The notes under the pieces: generated by a model
The model's input: only the letters and a program-made list of their open reading frames with translations
Told to the model about the DNA's origin: nothing
Databases searched by the model: none
Program-made: the position numbers and the translations under genes
NCBI GenBank assembly: GCA_020847075.1
Contig: JADLCS010000041.1
Location: 1 to 64,000 of the forward strand
DNA length: 64,000 nucleotides
Origin: Gammaproteobacteria bacterium
Lineage (GTDB): Bacteria; Pseudomonadota; Gammaproteobacteria; SZUA-140
Direction of reading: 5' to 3'
In this document: one piece after another, positions 32,834-41,408 of the stretch
Numbering within the stretch: the first letter of the stretch is position 1
Layout of the letters: each line of letters begins with the position of its first letter

Positions 32834-33694
32834 ATGCGCGCGCCGGCGACATGGGCCCTGGCCGCGATCGCGCTGCTCGGCGCGGCCGCGTGCCTGGCCG
32901 CGCCGGCCTTTCCGGCGCTCAGCGGCCGCGTGGTGGACCAGGCGGGCATTCTGTCCGCCGATACGCGCGCCGAGCTGGACCAGATGCTCGCCGCGCACGA
33001 GCGCGCGGGCAGTAACCAGGTGGTCGTGGTCACGGTCGATTCCCTGCAGGGGTACGCCATCGAGGATTACGGCTACCAGCTCGGTCGCTACTGGGGCATC
33101 GGGCGGGAAGGGCGCGACAACGGCGTGCTGCTGATCGTCGCGCCGAAGGAGCGCGAGGTGCGCATCGAGGTCGGCTACGGCCTGGAGGGCGCGCTCACCG
33201 ACGTCCTCGCGCACAACATCATCCGCACCGTGATCCTGCCGCGGTTCCGCGCCGGCGACATGCCGGGCGGCGTCGTGGCCGGGACGCGCGCCGTGCTGCA
33301 GGCGATCGACGGCGCCTATCAGCCGCTGCCCGAACGGGACGCCGACACGGACCGTGCCGGCAGCTTCATGTCGCTGTTCATCTTTCTCACCATCGCCGGG
33401 GAGATGCTCGCGCGCCTGCTGCGCACGCGGCGCGTGTCCGCCGTGCTGCTCGGCGGCGGCGCGGTGCTGATCGGCTGGCTGGTGCTGGGTTCGCTGTTGC
33501 TCGGTCTGACGATGGGCGCCCTGGTCGCCGTGTTTCACCTGATGCTGGGCGCCGGGGGCGGGCCGGGCGGCGGGCTGCCGGGGACGGGGCGCGGCGGCCC
33601 GTTCTACGGCGGGGGTCGCGGCGGCGGTTTCGGCGGGGGATTCCGCGGGGGCGGTGGCAGCTTCGGCGGCGGCGGGGCCTCGGGGCGGTGGTAG
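32834..33694 (+). CDS. TPM-domain protein (YgcG-like)
   Basis: GRVVDQAGILSADTRAELDQML...GRDNGVLLIVAPKEREVRIEVGYGLEG; Gly-rich C-terminus. Confidence 0.93.
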   Translation: MRAPATWALAAIALLGAAACLAAPAFPALSGRVVDQAGILSADTRAELDQMLAAHERAGSNQVVVVTVDSLQGYAIEDYGYQLGRYWGIGREGRDNGVLLIVAPKEREVRIEVGYGLEGALTDVLAHNIIRTVILPRFRAGDMPGGVVAGTRAVLQAIDGAYQPLPERDADTDRAGSFMSLFIFLTIAGEMLARLLRTRRVSAVLLGGGAVLIGWLVLGSLLLGLTMGALVAVFHLMLGAGGGPGGGLPGTGRGGPFYGGGRGGGFGGGFRGGGGSFGGGGASGRW

Positions 33695-33695
33695 C

Positions 33696-34310
33696 ATGGC
33701 CTTCCTGAGCGACCGCGACCGGGACGAGATCGCGCGGGCGATCGCCGCGGCGGAGGCGCGGACCTCCGGCGAGCTGGTCGCCGTGGTGGCGCGCGCCTCC
33801 GACCACTATCTGTATATTCCGCTGCTGTGGGCGGCGCTGGTCGCGCTCACGATCCCGGGCCCCCTGCTGCTGTTCGGAGACCTGCGGGCGGACCACGTCT
33901 ACGCGGTCCAGATCGTCGTCTTCCTCGCGCTCGCCCTGCTGTTCAATCTCGCACCGGTGAAGATGCGCCTGATCCCGCGCCCGGTGCGGCAGGCCCGCGC
34001 GCACCGGCTGGCGCTGGCGCAGTTCGTGGAGCAGAATCTGCACGCCACGGCGGAGCGGACCGGCGTGCTGATCTTCGTCAGCGTCGCGGAGCATCATGTC
34101 GAGATCCTCGCCGATCGCGGCATCGACGCGCGCGTGCCGGCGGAGGCGTGGGAGCGCGTGGTGACGGAGTTCACCGCGCGGCTGCGGGCGGGCCGGGTGG
34201 CGGAGGGCTTCGTCGAGGCCGTGAACGCCTGCGGCGGGCTGCTGGCCGAACACTTCCCGCGGCCGCCGGGCGACCGCAACGAACTGCCCGACCGGCTGGT
34301 CGAGATTTAA
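33696..34310 (+). CDS. TPM-domain membrane protein
   Basis: ERTGVLIFVSVAEHHVEILADRGIDARV. Confidence 0.9.
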   Translation: MAFLSDRDRDEIARAIAAAEARTSGELVAVVARASDHYLYIPLLWAALVALTIPGPLLLFGDLRADHVYAVQIVVFLALALLFNLAPVKMRLIPRPVRQARAHRLALAQFVEQNLHATAERTGVLIFVSVAEHHVEILADRGIDARVPAEAWERVVTEFTARLRAGRVAEGFVEAVNACGGLLAEHFPRPPGDRNELPDRLVEI

Positions 34311-34311
34311 T

Positions 34312-34536
34312 GGGGACAGATTTATTTTTCAGCCTGGTTCGGGGACCGGCAAAAGGGGACAGATTTGTAAATCTGTCCCCGGGGAGCGGATTTAATGGGG
34401 ACAGACTTCAAGTCTGTCCCCTATTACCCCGCCAGGCTGAAAAATAAACCGGTCCCGGTTTTTCCTCCGCGGCAGAAGGGGACAGATTTACAAATCTGTC
34501 CCCGGGGGATGGCTACGAAAAATAAATCTGTCCCGG
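34312..34536. repeat. Compound nested GGGGACAG palindrome cluster (inner hairpins 34355-34380, 34397-34421; flanking 34478-34503)
   Basis: Outer arms GGGGACAGATTTATTTTTCAGCCTGG / CCAGGCTGAAAAATAAACCGGTCCC. Confidence 0.9.
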
Positions 34537-34557
34537 AGATGAGAAGGATAAGCGGAC

Positions 34558-35286
34558 ATGATTCCGTGGGAAGTGCTCGACAGTGCGCCGGTGCCGGGCG
34601 GCGGGATGTTGCATTTATACCGGCGCGGCGGCGAGTTTTCGATCCGCGTCGGGCGCGATGAGTTGATGAACAGCCGGACCCACGGTTCGGAGGACCGGCT
34701 CGCCGAGGCGGCGTGCGCCGGGCTCGCGGGGCATGCCCGGCCGCATGTGCTGATCGGCGGGTTGGGGATGGGGTTTACCCTGGCGGCGGCCCTGCGCCGG
34801 CTCGGGCCGGACGCCGGGGTGACGGTGGCCGAGCTGGTGCCGGCGGTGGTGGAATGGAATCGCGGGCCGTTGGGGGCGCCGTCCGGCCATCCACTGAACG
34901 ACGCGCGCGTCACCGTGCACGAGGGGGATGTCGGCGCGCTGCTGCGGACCAGGGTGCCGGCCTATGACGCCATTCTGCTCGACGTGGACAACGGTCCCGA
35001 GGGTCTGACCCGCCGGGAGAACGATTGGCTGTACGGCCTCGAGGGACTGCGCGCGGCGCGCGCCGCGCTGCGGCCGGGCGGCGTGCTCGCGGTATGGTCG
35101 GCCACGCCGGATCGCCGCTTCCACGCACGCCTGCGCCAGGCCGGTTTCGCGGTGGAGGAGCTGCGCGTGCGCGCGCATCGCAACCGTGGCGCGCGCCACG
35201 TCATCGGGCTGGCGCGGGAAGGGGACGGACTTAAGTCCGTCCCCGGAAGTGAGAGATACGGAAAACCCGGGACAGATTTATTTTGA
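34558..35286 (+). CDS. Spermidine synthase-like methyltransferase-fold protein
   Basis: VLIGGLGMGFTLAAAL; YDAILLDVDNGPEGLT. Confidence 0.85.
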   Translation: MIPWEVLDSAPVPGGGMLHLYRRGGEFSIRVGRDELMNSRTHGSEDRLAEAACAGLAGHARPHVLIGGLGMGFTLAAALRRLGPDAGVTVAELVPAVVEWNRGPLGAPSGHPLNDARVTVHEGDVGALLRTRVPAYDAILLDVDNGPEGLTRRENDWLYGLEGLRAARAALRPGGVLAVWSATPDRRFHARLRQAGFAVEELRVRAHRNRGARHVIGLAREGDGLKSVPGSERYGKPGTDLF

Positions 35287-35364
35287 TATTTCTTCCGGGG
35301 ACAGACTTGAAGTCTGTCCCCTTGTCTGCGGAAGAGATATCAAAATAAATCTGTCCCGGGTTTT
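35262..35364. repeat. Nested palindrome with 28-bp perfect outer arms AAAACCCGGGACAGATTTATTTTGATAT
   Basis: Direct reading; inner GGGGACAGACTTGAAGTCTGTCCCC. Confidence 0.93.
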
Positions 35365-35368
35365 AAAA

Positions 35369-35905
35369 TCAGGCGGCGCCGCAGCACTTCTTGTATTTCC
35401 GGCCGCTGCCGCAGGGGCAGGGTTCGTTGCGGCCGACCCTGGGGCCTTCGTTGCGCTGCGTGCCCGGCGTCACCATCCGGCCGTCGGTGTAGTACCAGCG
35501 CCCCTGGTGGCGGTGGAATGCGCCCACCTCGTGATGGGCGTGGGTCACGCCCTTCTGGCGGTAGCTGGCGATGAACTCGACCGTGCCCGCGTCGTCGTCG
35601 GGGCCGCCACCCGTGGTGGCGACGATCGTGAGGCCCTGCCATTCCGCCTTGTCCGCCCAGCGCCGGGTGGCCTCGGCGTCGTGATCGGCGCGCGCGTCGG
35701 GATGCAGGCTGTGTTCGAGATGATCGATCGCCCCGCGCGCGAACGCGCTGTAGCGCGAGCGCATGAGGGCCTCGGCGGTGGCGGCGGGGCCCGAGCCCTC
35801 GATCACCGGGCCGCAGCAGGCCGGGTAGTCGCGGCCGGAACCGCAGGGGCAGGTATCCGTCATGAGGGTTTCCTGGGGATGAGCGCTCGTCATGGGAAGC
35901 TGCAT
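35369..35905 (-). CDS. YchJ-family SEC-C motif protein
   Basis: [14 protein letters not shown] and C-terminal [19 protein letters not shown]. Confidence 0.93.
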   Translation of the reverse strand: MQLPMTSAHPQETLMTDTCPCGSGRDYPACCGPVIEGSGPAATAEALMRSRYSAFARGAIDHLEHSLHPDARADHDAEATRRWADKAEWQGLTIVATTGGGPDDDAGTVEFIASYRQKGVTHAHHEVGAFHRHQGRWYYTDGRMVTPGTQRNEGPRVGRNEPCPCGSGRKYKKCCGAA

Positions 35906-36001
35906 GATAGGGGAAATTCCCGCGCCGGGGAACCGGCCGTCGCGCCCGGGGAAACGTCCGCGGCCTCATCGGGGGCCGGCGCCTTGTGCTAGTATGGCGG
36001 C

Positions 36002-36379
36002 ATGCCGGCGCTCGCGGAGTGGTGCATCCTGATCCTGTTCGTCGGCGGCGGCTGGTACTGGTATGAGGCGATGCGCGCGAAGGAACTCGCGCGCGCGGCC
36101 GGCCGCGGACGCTGCGGCGAACTCGGCGTGACGTTTCTCGACGATACGGTGGCGCTCACGCGGCTGCGTCCGCGCCGCGACGAGGAGGGCCGGGTGGCCC
36201 TGCAGCGGGAGTTCCGCTTCGAATTCACCAGCGACGGCAGCGCGCGCTACGGCGGCGAGATCATCCTGCTCGGGCGGGACATCCGGCGCATCGAGATGGA
36301 GCCCTACCGGGCCGATCCCCCCGGGCGTCCGGCCATCGACGTCGCTGCGGAGGCGGCCGATCGGAAGTGGCTGCATTGA
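36002..36379 (+). CDS. DUF3301-like protein
   Basis: Single N-terminal TM; VTFLDDTVALTRLRPRR...LQREFRFEFTSDG. Confidence 0.85.
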   Translation: MPALAEWCILILFVGGGWYWYEAMRAKELARAAGRGRCGELGVTFLDDTVALTRLRPRRDEEGRVALQREFRFEFTSDGSARYGGEIILLGRDIRRIEMEPYRADPPGRPAIDVAAEAADRKWLH

Positions 36380-36477
36380 ATCGGGGGCCGTCCGGGATGG
36401 AGCGGCCGCGTGGTTGCCTCCGGTGTTTTCGGTCGGTTCGCGCCTCGCGGGCCGGAAGGGAGATGAGGAACGGAAGG

Positions 36478-36798
36478 ATGATGAAAAAGATCGTGATGAT
36501 GGCCGTCGTCGGCGCGGCGCTGCAGGCCTGCACCTGGGTGGATCTGAGTCCGGCGGGGGAGAAGACGCGCGTGCTGAGCGCCGCGGAGGTCGTCAACTGC
36601 ACGCGGCTCGGGACCACCACCGCGAGCGTGAAGGCCGAGGTGGCGGGCATCGAGCGCGCGCCGGAGCGCGTGCAGGAAGAGCTCGAGTCGCTGGCGCGCA
36701 ATTCGGCGGCGGCGGATCTGAAGGGCGATACCGTCGTCCCGATCGGCAAGCCCAAGGACGGCAAGCAGGTGTTCGAGGTGTATCGCTGCATGCCCTAG
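36478..36798 (+). CDS. DUF4156-like lipoprotein
   Basis: Lipobox GAALQACTW; size and sequence pattern. Confidence 0.75.
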   Translation: MMKKIVMMAVVGAALQACTWVDLSPAGEKTRVLSAAEVVNCTRLGTTTASVKAEVAGIERAPERVQEELESLARNSAAADLKGDTVVPIGKPKDGKQVFEVYRCMP

Positions 36799-36951
36799 GG
36801 GGCGAACGTCCCGGAGTGGGGCGGAGGTGTCCGCCCGTGGCGAACGACCGGTCCACCTGATGAGGTCTGCCTCCGCCTGGAATGGGGACGGATTTGAAAT
36901 CCGTCCCCTGCGTCATCGTGATACGGCCGGGCGACGGAGGCCGCGGGAAAG

Positions 36952-37587
36952 ATGCGTGAGCAAGAGGTCTGTGAGGAGGTCTATATGAAATCGATCGTGA
37001 TCGTTCTGGCGCTGGCCCTCCTGGCGGCCGCGTGCGGCCGGCAGGAGCCGGAAGAGGAGGCCTCCATGCGCATGGAGGCGCCGGCGGCGGCCGCCCCGCC
37101 ATCGCAGGAGGCGGCGCCGGCGGCGATCGCGCCCGAGCCCGAACCCGAACCTAAACCCGAATCTGAATCTGTGCCCGAGCCGGAGTCGGGGGCGCCGGCG
37201 GAATCGCCCCGCGCCGCGCCGGCCGCGCCCGCGGTCGAGGCGGCATCGGCACCGGCACCGGCACCGGCGACGGTGACCACGCCGCGCCCGGTCGTGACCG
37301 CGCCGGCCGGCGTCCCGGGCCGGGACGAGGGACTGGCGCTGGCGCAGAAGGGCGGCTGCCTCGCCTGCCATAAGATCGACGCCAAGCTGGTCGGTCCGGC
37401 GTGGCAGGACGTCAGCGCGAAATACAAGGGCGACGCCGAGGCCAAGGCGCGCCTGATCGAGAAGGTGAAGACGGGCGGCCAGGGCAACTGGACCGCGGTG
37501 ACCGGAGGCATCCCGATGCCGCCGTATTCGCCGCGGGTGTCCGACGAGGACATCGAACGGCTGGTGATGTTCGTGCTGTCGCTGTGA
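36952..37587 (+). CDS. Class I c-type cytochrome with Pro/Glu/Ala-rich linker
   Basis: GGCLACHKIDAKLVGPAW; M ligand in GGIPMPPYSPRVSDEDI. Confidence 0.93.
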   Translation: MREQEVCEEVYMKSIVIVLALALLAAACGRQEPEEEASMRMEAPAAAAPPSQEAAPAAIAPEPEPEPKPESESVPEPESGAPAESPRAAPAAPAVEAASAPAPAPATVTTPRPVVTAPAGVPGRDEGLALAQKGGCLACHKIDAKLVGPAWQDVSAKYKGDAEAKARLIEKVKTGGQGNWTAVTGGIPMPPYSPRVSDEDIERLVMFVLSL

Positions 37588-38123
37588 GCGCGGACGTCGT
37601 GCGCGTGAAACCGCGGCGGTACGGGGCCGTGCTCCTGCGGGCTGTCGTGTCGGCCGCGCTGCTGCTGGGTCTGGCCGCATGCGCCTCCCTGGGCGCGCGG
37701 CTGGAGCCGCCGCGCGTCAGTCTGGCGAACCTGCAACTGGTGGAATTCGGCGTATTCGAGCAGCGCTACCGCCTCGATCTGCGCATCCAGAATCCCAACG
37801 ACGCCGAACTGCCGATCGCGGGCATGGACTTCCGTCTCTATCTCAACGATGAGGAATTCGCCCGCGGCCTCAGCAACCAGCGCGTGACGGTGCCGGCCTT
37901 CGGTGAACAACTCGTCGAGGTGCAGGTGACAAGCGGCCTGACGGGGATCCTCGGGCAGTTGCAGCGTCTGGGGCAGGGAGAGCTGAAGACCTTCAGTTAC
38001 CGCCTGGCGGGTAACGTCAAACCCCTGCACCGGGCGCTGAAGTATCCCTTCGAGTATCGCGGAGAGATCGATCTCGCTCCCGCGGGCGGAGCGGCCGGCC
38101 CGGGGTCCGGGACCAGGGACTGA
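37584..38123 (+). CDS. LEA type 2-like lipoprotein
   Basis: LGLAACASL lipobox; LRIQNPNDAELPIAGMDFRLYLN. Confidence 0.85.
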   Translation: MSADVVRVKPRRYGAVLLRAVVSAALLLGLAACASLGARLEPPRVSLANLQLVEFGVFEQRYRLDLRIQNPNDAELPIAGMDFRLYLNDEEFARGLSNQRVTVPAFGEQLVEVQVTSGLTGILGQLQRLGQGELKTFSYRLAGNVKPLHRALKYPFEYRGEIDLAPAGGAAGPGSGTRD

Positions 38124-38175
38124 GGGTCGGGATACCTGGTGAAGGGTGAGGGGTGAGGAGTAAAGGATTATAAGA

Positions 38176-38200
38176 GGGGACAGATTTCAAATCTGTCCCC
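38176..38200. repeat. GGGGACAGATTTCAAATCTGTCCCC palindrome
   Basis: Direct reading. Confidence 0.93.
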
Positions 38201-38215
38201 ATTCCCGCATTCTCG

Positions 38216-38248
38216 TAGGGTGGGCACGAAAAACGTGCCCACCCTACT
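38216..38248. repeat. Perfect hairpin GTAGGGTGGGCACG-AAAAA-CGTGCCCACCCTAC
   Basis: 14-bp perfect arms. Confidence 0.95.
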
Positions 38249-38280
38249 TGACAGAGAAGACGAGGTCGGCCAGCCTTTTC

Positions 38281-38392
38281 GCCTCACGCCTCACGCCTCA
38301 CGCCTCACGCCTCACGCCTCACGCCTCACGCCTCACGCCTCACGCCTCACGCCTCACGCCTCACGCCTCACGCCTCACGCCTCACGCCTCAC
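38281..38392. repeat. 7-bp tandem array (GCCTCAC)16
   Basis: 16 perfect units between convergent genes. Confidence 0.97.
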
Positions 38393-38760
38393 CGCCCCCG
38401 CGCCAGCTCGGCGCCGATCGCGGCACCGAGCAGGGTGGCGGCGTCGCGGCCGTGCCCGTCGCCCAGTTGATGGCCGATCATGCCACCGATGATGCCGCTG
38501 ACGATCATGGCCGGTGCGTCGCCACGGTACGGATCGCCGCGCATCGGGCGATGGAATTCATGCGGCCGGTATCCGCGCGCGGGCGCGCGCACTTCGATCA
38601 CCCGTATGACGGGCCCCACGCGTACGACGTGCGCGTGGCCAGTGTGTCCGCTATGCCACTGTCGATGATGATGTCCGTGTCGCGAGTGATCGGCGAAGGA
38701 GACGGGCGCGAATATCAGCGTGAGCAGGGCCAGGCCGGTGATGGAAAGGGTCTTGTTCAT
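38389..38760 (-). CDS. Glycine-zipper 2TM-domain protein
   Basis: IVSGIIGGMIGHQLGDGHGRDAATLLGAAIGAEL. Confidence 0.85.
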   Translation of the reverse strand: MNKTLSITGLALLTLIFAPVSFADHSRHGHHHRQWHSGHTGHAHVVRVGPVIRVIEVRAPARGYRPHEFHRPMRGDPYRGDAPAMIVSGIIGGMIGHQLGDGHGRDAATLLGAAIGAELARGR

Positions 38761-38900
38761 GTGCGTCTCCTTGTCGGTGGATACGTGCCCATGTTGTCAT
38801 GCCGGGGCTGAACCGGAGCTGAACGGACGCGGCTTTTCCCGGAAGCGCGCCCAGTGTGCTAGATTATGATTCCCGACGCAGCGCTGATCGAGGCAAGATC

Positions 38901-40187
38901 ATGACGGAAAAGGCTATTTTGACGGCGAAGGACAAGCAGATCGAGCTTCCGCTCGTAACGGGCTCGGAAGGGGGCGATTCCATCGACGTCTCTCAGCTGC
39001 TGGGCCAGACCGGTTTGACCACCTTCGATCCGGCGCTCGCGAATACTGCGGTCTGCCGCAGTGCCATCACTTATATCGACGGCGAGCAGGGCATACTGCG
39101 CTATCGCGGCATCCCGATCGAACAGTTCGCGCGCGACCCGAGTTTCGTCGAGGTGGCCTGGCTGCTGATCTTCGGCCATCTGCCGAAGGCGTCCGAGCTC
39201 ACCCATTTCCGCGAGTGCCTGACGGCGAACGAGCTGCTGCACGAGGGGCTCAAGAATCAGTTCCACTACATCCCGACGGACGCGCCGCCGATGGCGATCC
39301 TGTCGGCCATGGTCAGCAACCTGGCCTGTTTCCACAAGCAGTTCCTCGAGGTGGAGGGCGCCGACAAACTGGTGGAGGCCGCCGCGCGCCTGATCAGCAA
39401 GGTGCGCACCATCGCGGCGTTTTCCCATCGCCGCTCGCGCGGCCTGCCGTTCATCTACCCGGATCCGAACCTGCGCTATTGCGCGAACTTCCTCCACATG
39501 ATGTTTTCGCTGCCTTACCGGCAGTACGTCGCGCCGCCGGAGATCGAGGAGGCGCTCAATCTGATCTTCATCCTGCACGCGGACCACGAACAGAATTGCA
39601 GCACGACGGCGGTGCGCGTGGTTGGATCCGCGCGCGCGAACCTGTTCGCCTCCTGCGCCGCGGGCGTGTCGGCCCTGTGGGGGCCGCTGCACGGCGGCGC
39701 CAACGTGGAGGTGATCCACATGCTCGAGCGCATCCACCGCGGCGGGCTGTCGCCCGAGCAGTGCATCCGCGACGCGAAGGACAAGAACAATCCGTTCCGC
39801 CTGTTCGGCTTCGGCCATCGCGTCTACCGCAATTTCGATCCGCGCGCGCGGATGCTGAAGGCGCTGTGCGAGAAGGTGCTGCCGAACCTGCGCTACAAGG
39901 ACCCTTTGCTCGACATCGCGCGCAAGCTGGAAGACCTCGCCCTGGCCGATCCCTATTTCATCGAGCGCAAACTCTACCCGAACGTCGATTTCTACAGCGG
40001 CATCCTGCTGCGCGGCATGGGCATCCCGACCAATATGTTCACGGTGATCTTCGCCATCGGCCGGCTGCCGGGCTGGATCGCGCACTGGAAGGAACAGCAC
40101 GACGACGTCAACAGCCGCATCATGCGCCCGCGCCAGATCTACACAGGCCCCGCCTTGACCGACTACGTCCCCATCGACCGGCGCTAG
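38901..40187 (+). CDS. gltA: Citrate synthase
   Basis: LRYRGIPIEQFA; HADHEQNCSTTAVR; GPLHGGANVEV; GFGHRVYRNFDPRA. Confidence 0.97.
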   Translation: MTEKAILTAKDKQIELPLVTGSEGGDSIDVSQLLGQTGLTTFDPALANTAVCRSAITYIDGEQGILRYRGIPIEQFARDPSFVEVAWLLIFGHLPKASELTHFRECLTANELLHEGLKNQFHYIPTDAPPMAILSAMVSNLACFHKQFLEVEGADKLVEAAARLISKVRTIAAFSHRRSRGLPFIYPDPNLRYCANFLHMMFSLPYRQYVAPPEIEEALNLIFILHADHEQNCSTTAVRVVGSARANLFASCAAGVSALWGPLHGGANVEVIHMLERIHRGGLSPEQCIRDAKDKNNPFRLFGFGHRVYRNFDPRARMLKALCEKVLPNLRYKDPLLDIARKLEDLALADPYFIERKLYPNVDFYSGILLRGMGIPTNMFTVIFAIGRLPGWIAHWKEQHDDVNSRIMRPRQIYTGPALTDYVPIDRR

Positions 40188-40249
40188 GGGTCAGACCCTT
40201 TTTGATACGCTTTGCGATTTATTCCTAAAAGGGGTCAGACCCCTTTTTT
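40187..40249. repeat. GGGGTCAGACCCC palindrome pair
   Basis: AGGGGTCAGACCC and AAAAGGGGTCAGACCCCTTTT. Confidence 0.9.
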
Positions 40250-40309
40250 GCACATCAGCCGCTTCTGCCGCTAGAATTGGCGCTGGGCCAGTCGAACAAG
40301 GATGTTCGT

Positions 40310-40927
40310 ATGCCGCGCAAGCCCCGATCTTATCTGCCGGGTACCCCTGCCCATGTGGTGCAGCGCGGGCATTGCCGGCAGGCGGTCTTCTTCGGTGACA
40401 GTGACTATCGCGCCTATCTGCGCTGGCTGGCGGAAGGGGCCGCGAAGCATTGTTGCGCCATCCATGCCTATGTCCTGATGACGAACCATGTGCATCTGCT
40501 GGTCACGCCCGCCAGTTCCGGGGCGATCGCTCTGACCCTGCAATATATCGGCCGTCGTTATGTGCCGTATATCAATCATGCCTACGACAGAAGCGGAACC
40601 TTATGGGAAGGACGCCACAAGGGCTGCATCATCGATAGCGAACGCTATCTGTTTGCCTGCATGCGGTATATCGAACTGAATCCGGTGCGTGCCGGGATGG
40701 CGGCGCGGGCCGTCGATTACCGCTGGTCCAGCCATGCGGCCAATGCGGGTGAATGTCCCGATGAGCTTATCACGCCGCATGCCTTGTATGACGGCCTGGG
40801 CGACACGCCGGACGAGCGCCGGATAAGATATCGTGAGATGTTCGACGCCGCGCTGGAACCGCATCAGGTGCGGAATATCCGCGTAACCGTTCAGAGCGGC
40901 ACTCCGCTGGGCAGCAAAGGGGTCTGA
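40310..40927 (+). mobile_element. RAYT: second REP-associated tyrosine (Y1) transposase
   Basis: AHVVQRGHCRQAVFF, VLMTNHVHLLVTP, FACMRYIELNPVRAGM. Confidence 0.94.
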
Positions 40928-40932
40928 CCCCA
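40917..40932. repeat. GGGGTCTGACCCC palindrome containing the RAYT stop codon
   Basis: AAAGGGGTCTGACCCC; TGA 40925-40927. Confidence 0.9.
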
Positions 40933-41076
40933 AATCTAATACCATTGAATTAGCCGCGCGAAGTGTTTATTGTTATCGCGTTCTAAGCAATGGTATAGCG
41001 TCATTTTTCCGTCTTCGATCTTTGTGCTCGTGGATATACAACAAAAACATGGAATCAAAACGAAAGGGAAATTGCT

Positions 41077-41163
41077 ATGCACACTCGAGTTGCCGTGTTG
41101 ATGATCACACTGATCCCGACCTGCCTGGTGGGCGCGTCGATACTGATGATGCCCTACGTGTGA
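41077..41163 (+). CDS. Putative 28-aa small membrane peptide MHTRVAVLMITLIPTCLVGASILMMPYV
   Basis: ATG...TGA short ORF, hydrophobic, upstream GAAAGGGAA. Confidence 0.4.
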   Translation: MHTRVAVLMITLIPTCLVGASILMMPYV

Positions 41164-41241
41164 GCAGGGGCTAGAACCGGTCCGCGACGCGGACCGCGGG
41201 GGCGGCCGTTCCGGCGCCCCCGGAACCGGAGAGGAGGAGGG

Positions 41242-41280
41242 AGGCCCCCGGTCGTCTAGGCGACCGGGGGCCTCGTGTTT
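41242..41280 (+). terminator. Terminator-like hairpin AGGCCCCCGGTCG-TCTAGG-CGACCGGGGGCCT followed by TGTTT
   Basis: 13-bp perfect GC stem, modest T tail. Confidence 0.6.
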
Positions 41281-41408
41281 CTGGGGGCGCCGCGGCCGCG
41301 ACCGTTATATAATGCCCCCGGCCGATTCCCCATCCCATCCGCCGTGCGCCGGGCCGGCCTGCGTTCACCGGGCAGGATCCCGGCGGCGGTCCCGTGGAAA
41401 GACTAACC

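Noticed and set aside
38220-38811. ORFs encoding LTPHASR repeats (38220-38492, 38248-38811)
   Set aside because: Translation of the heptad array; no RBS or independent coding support
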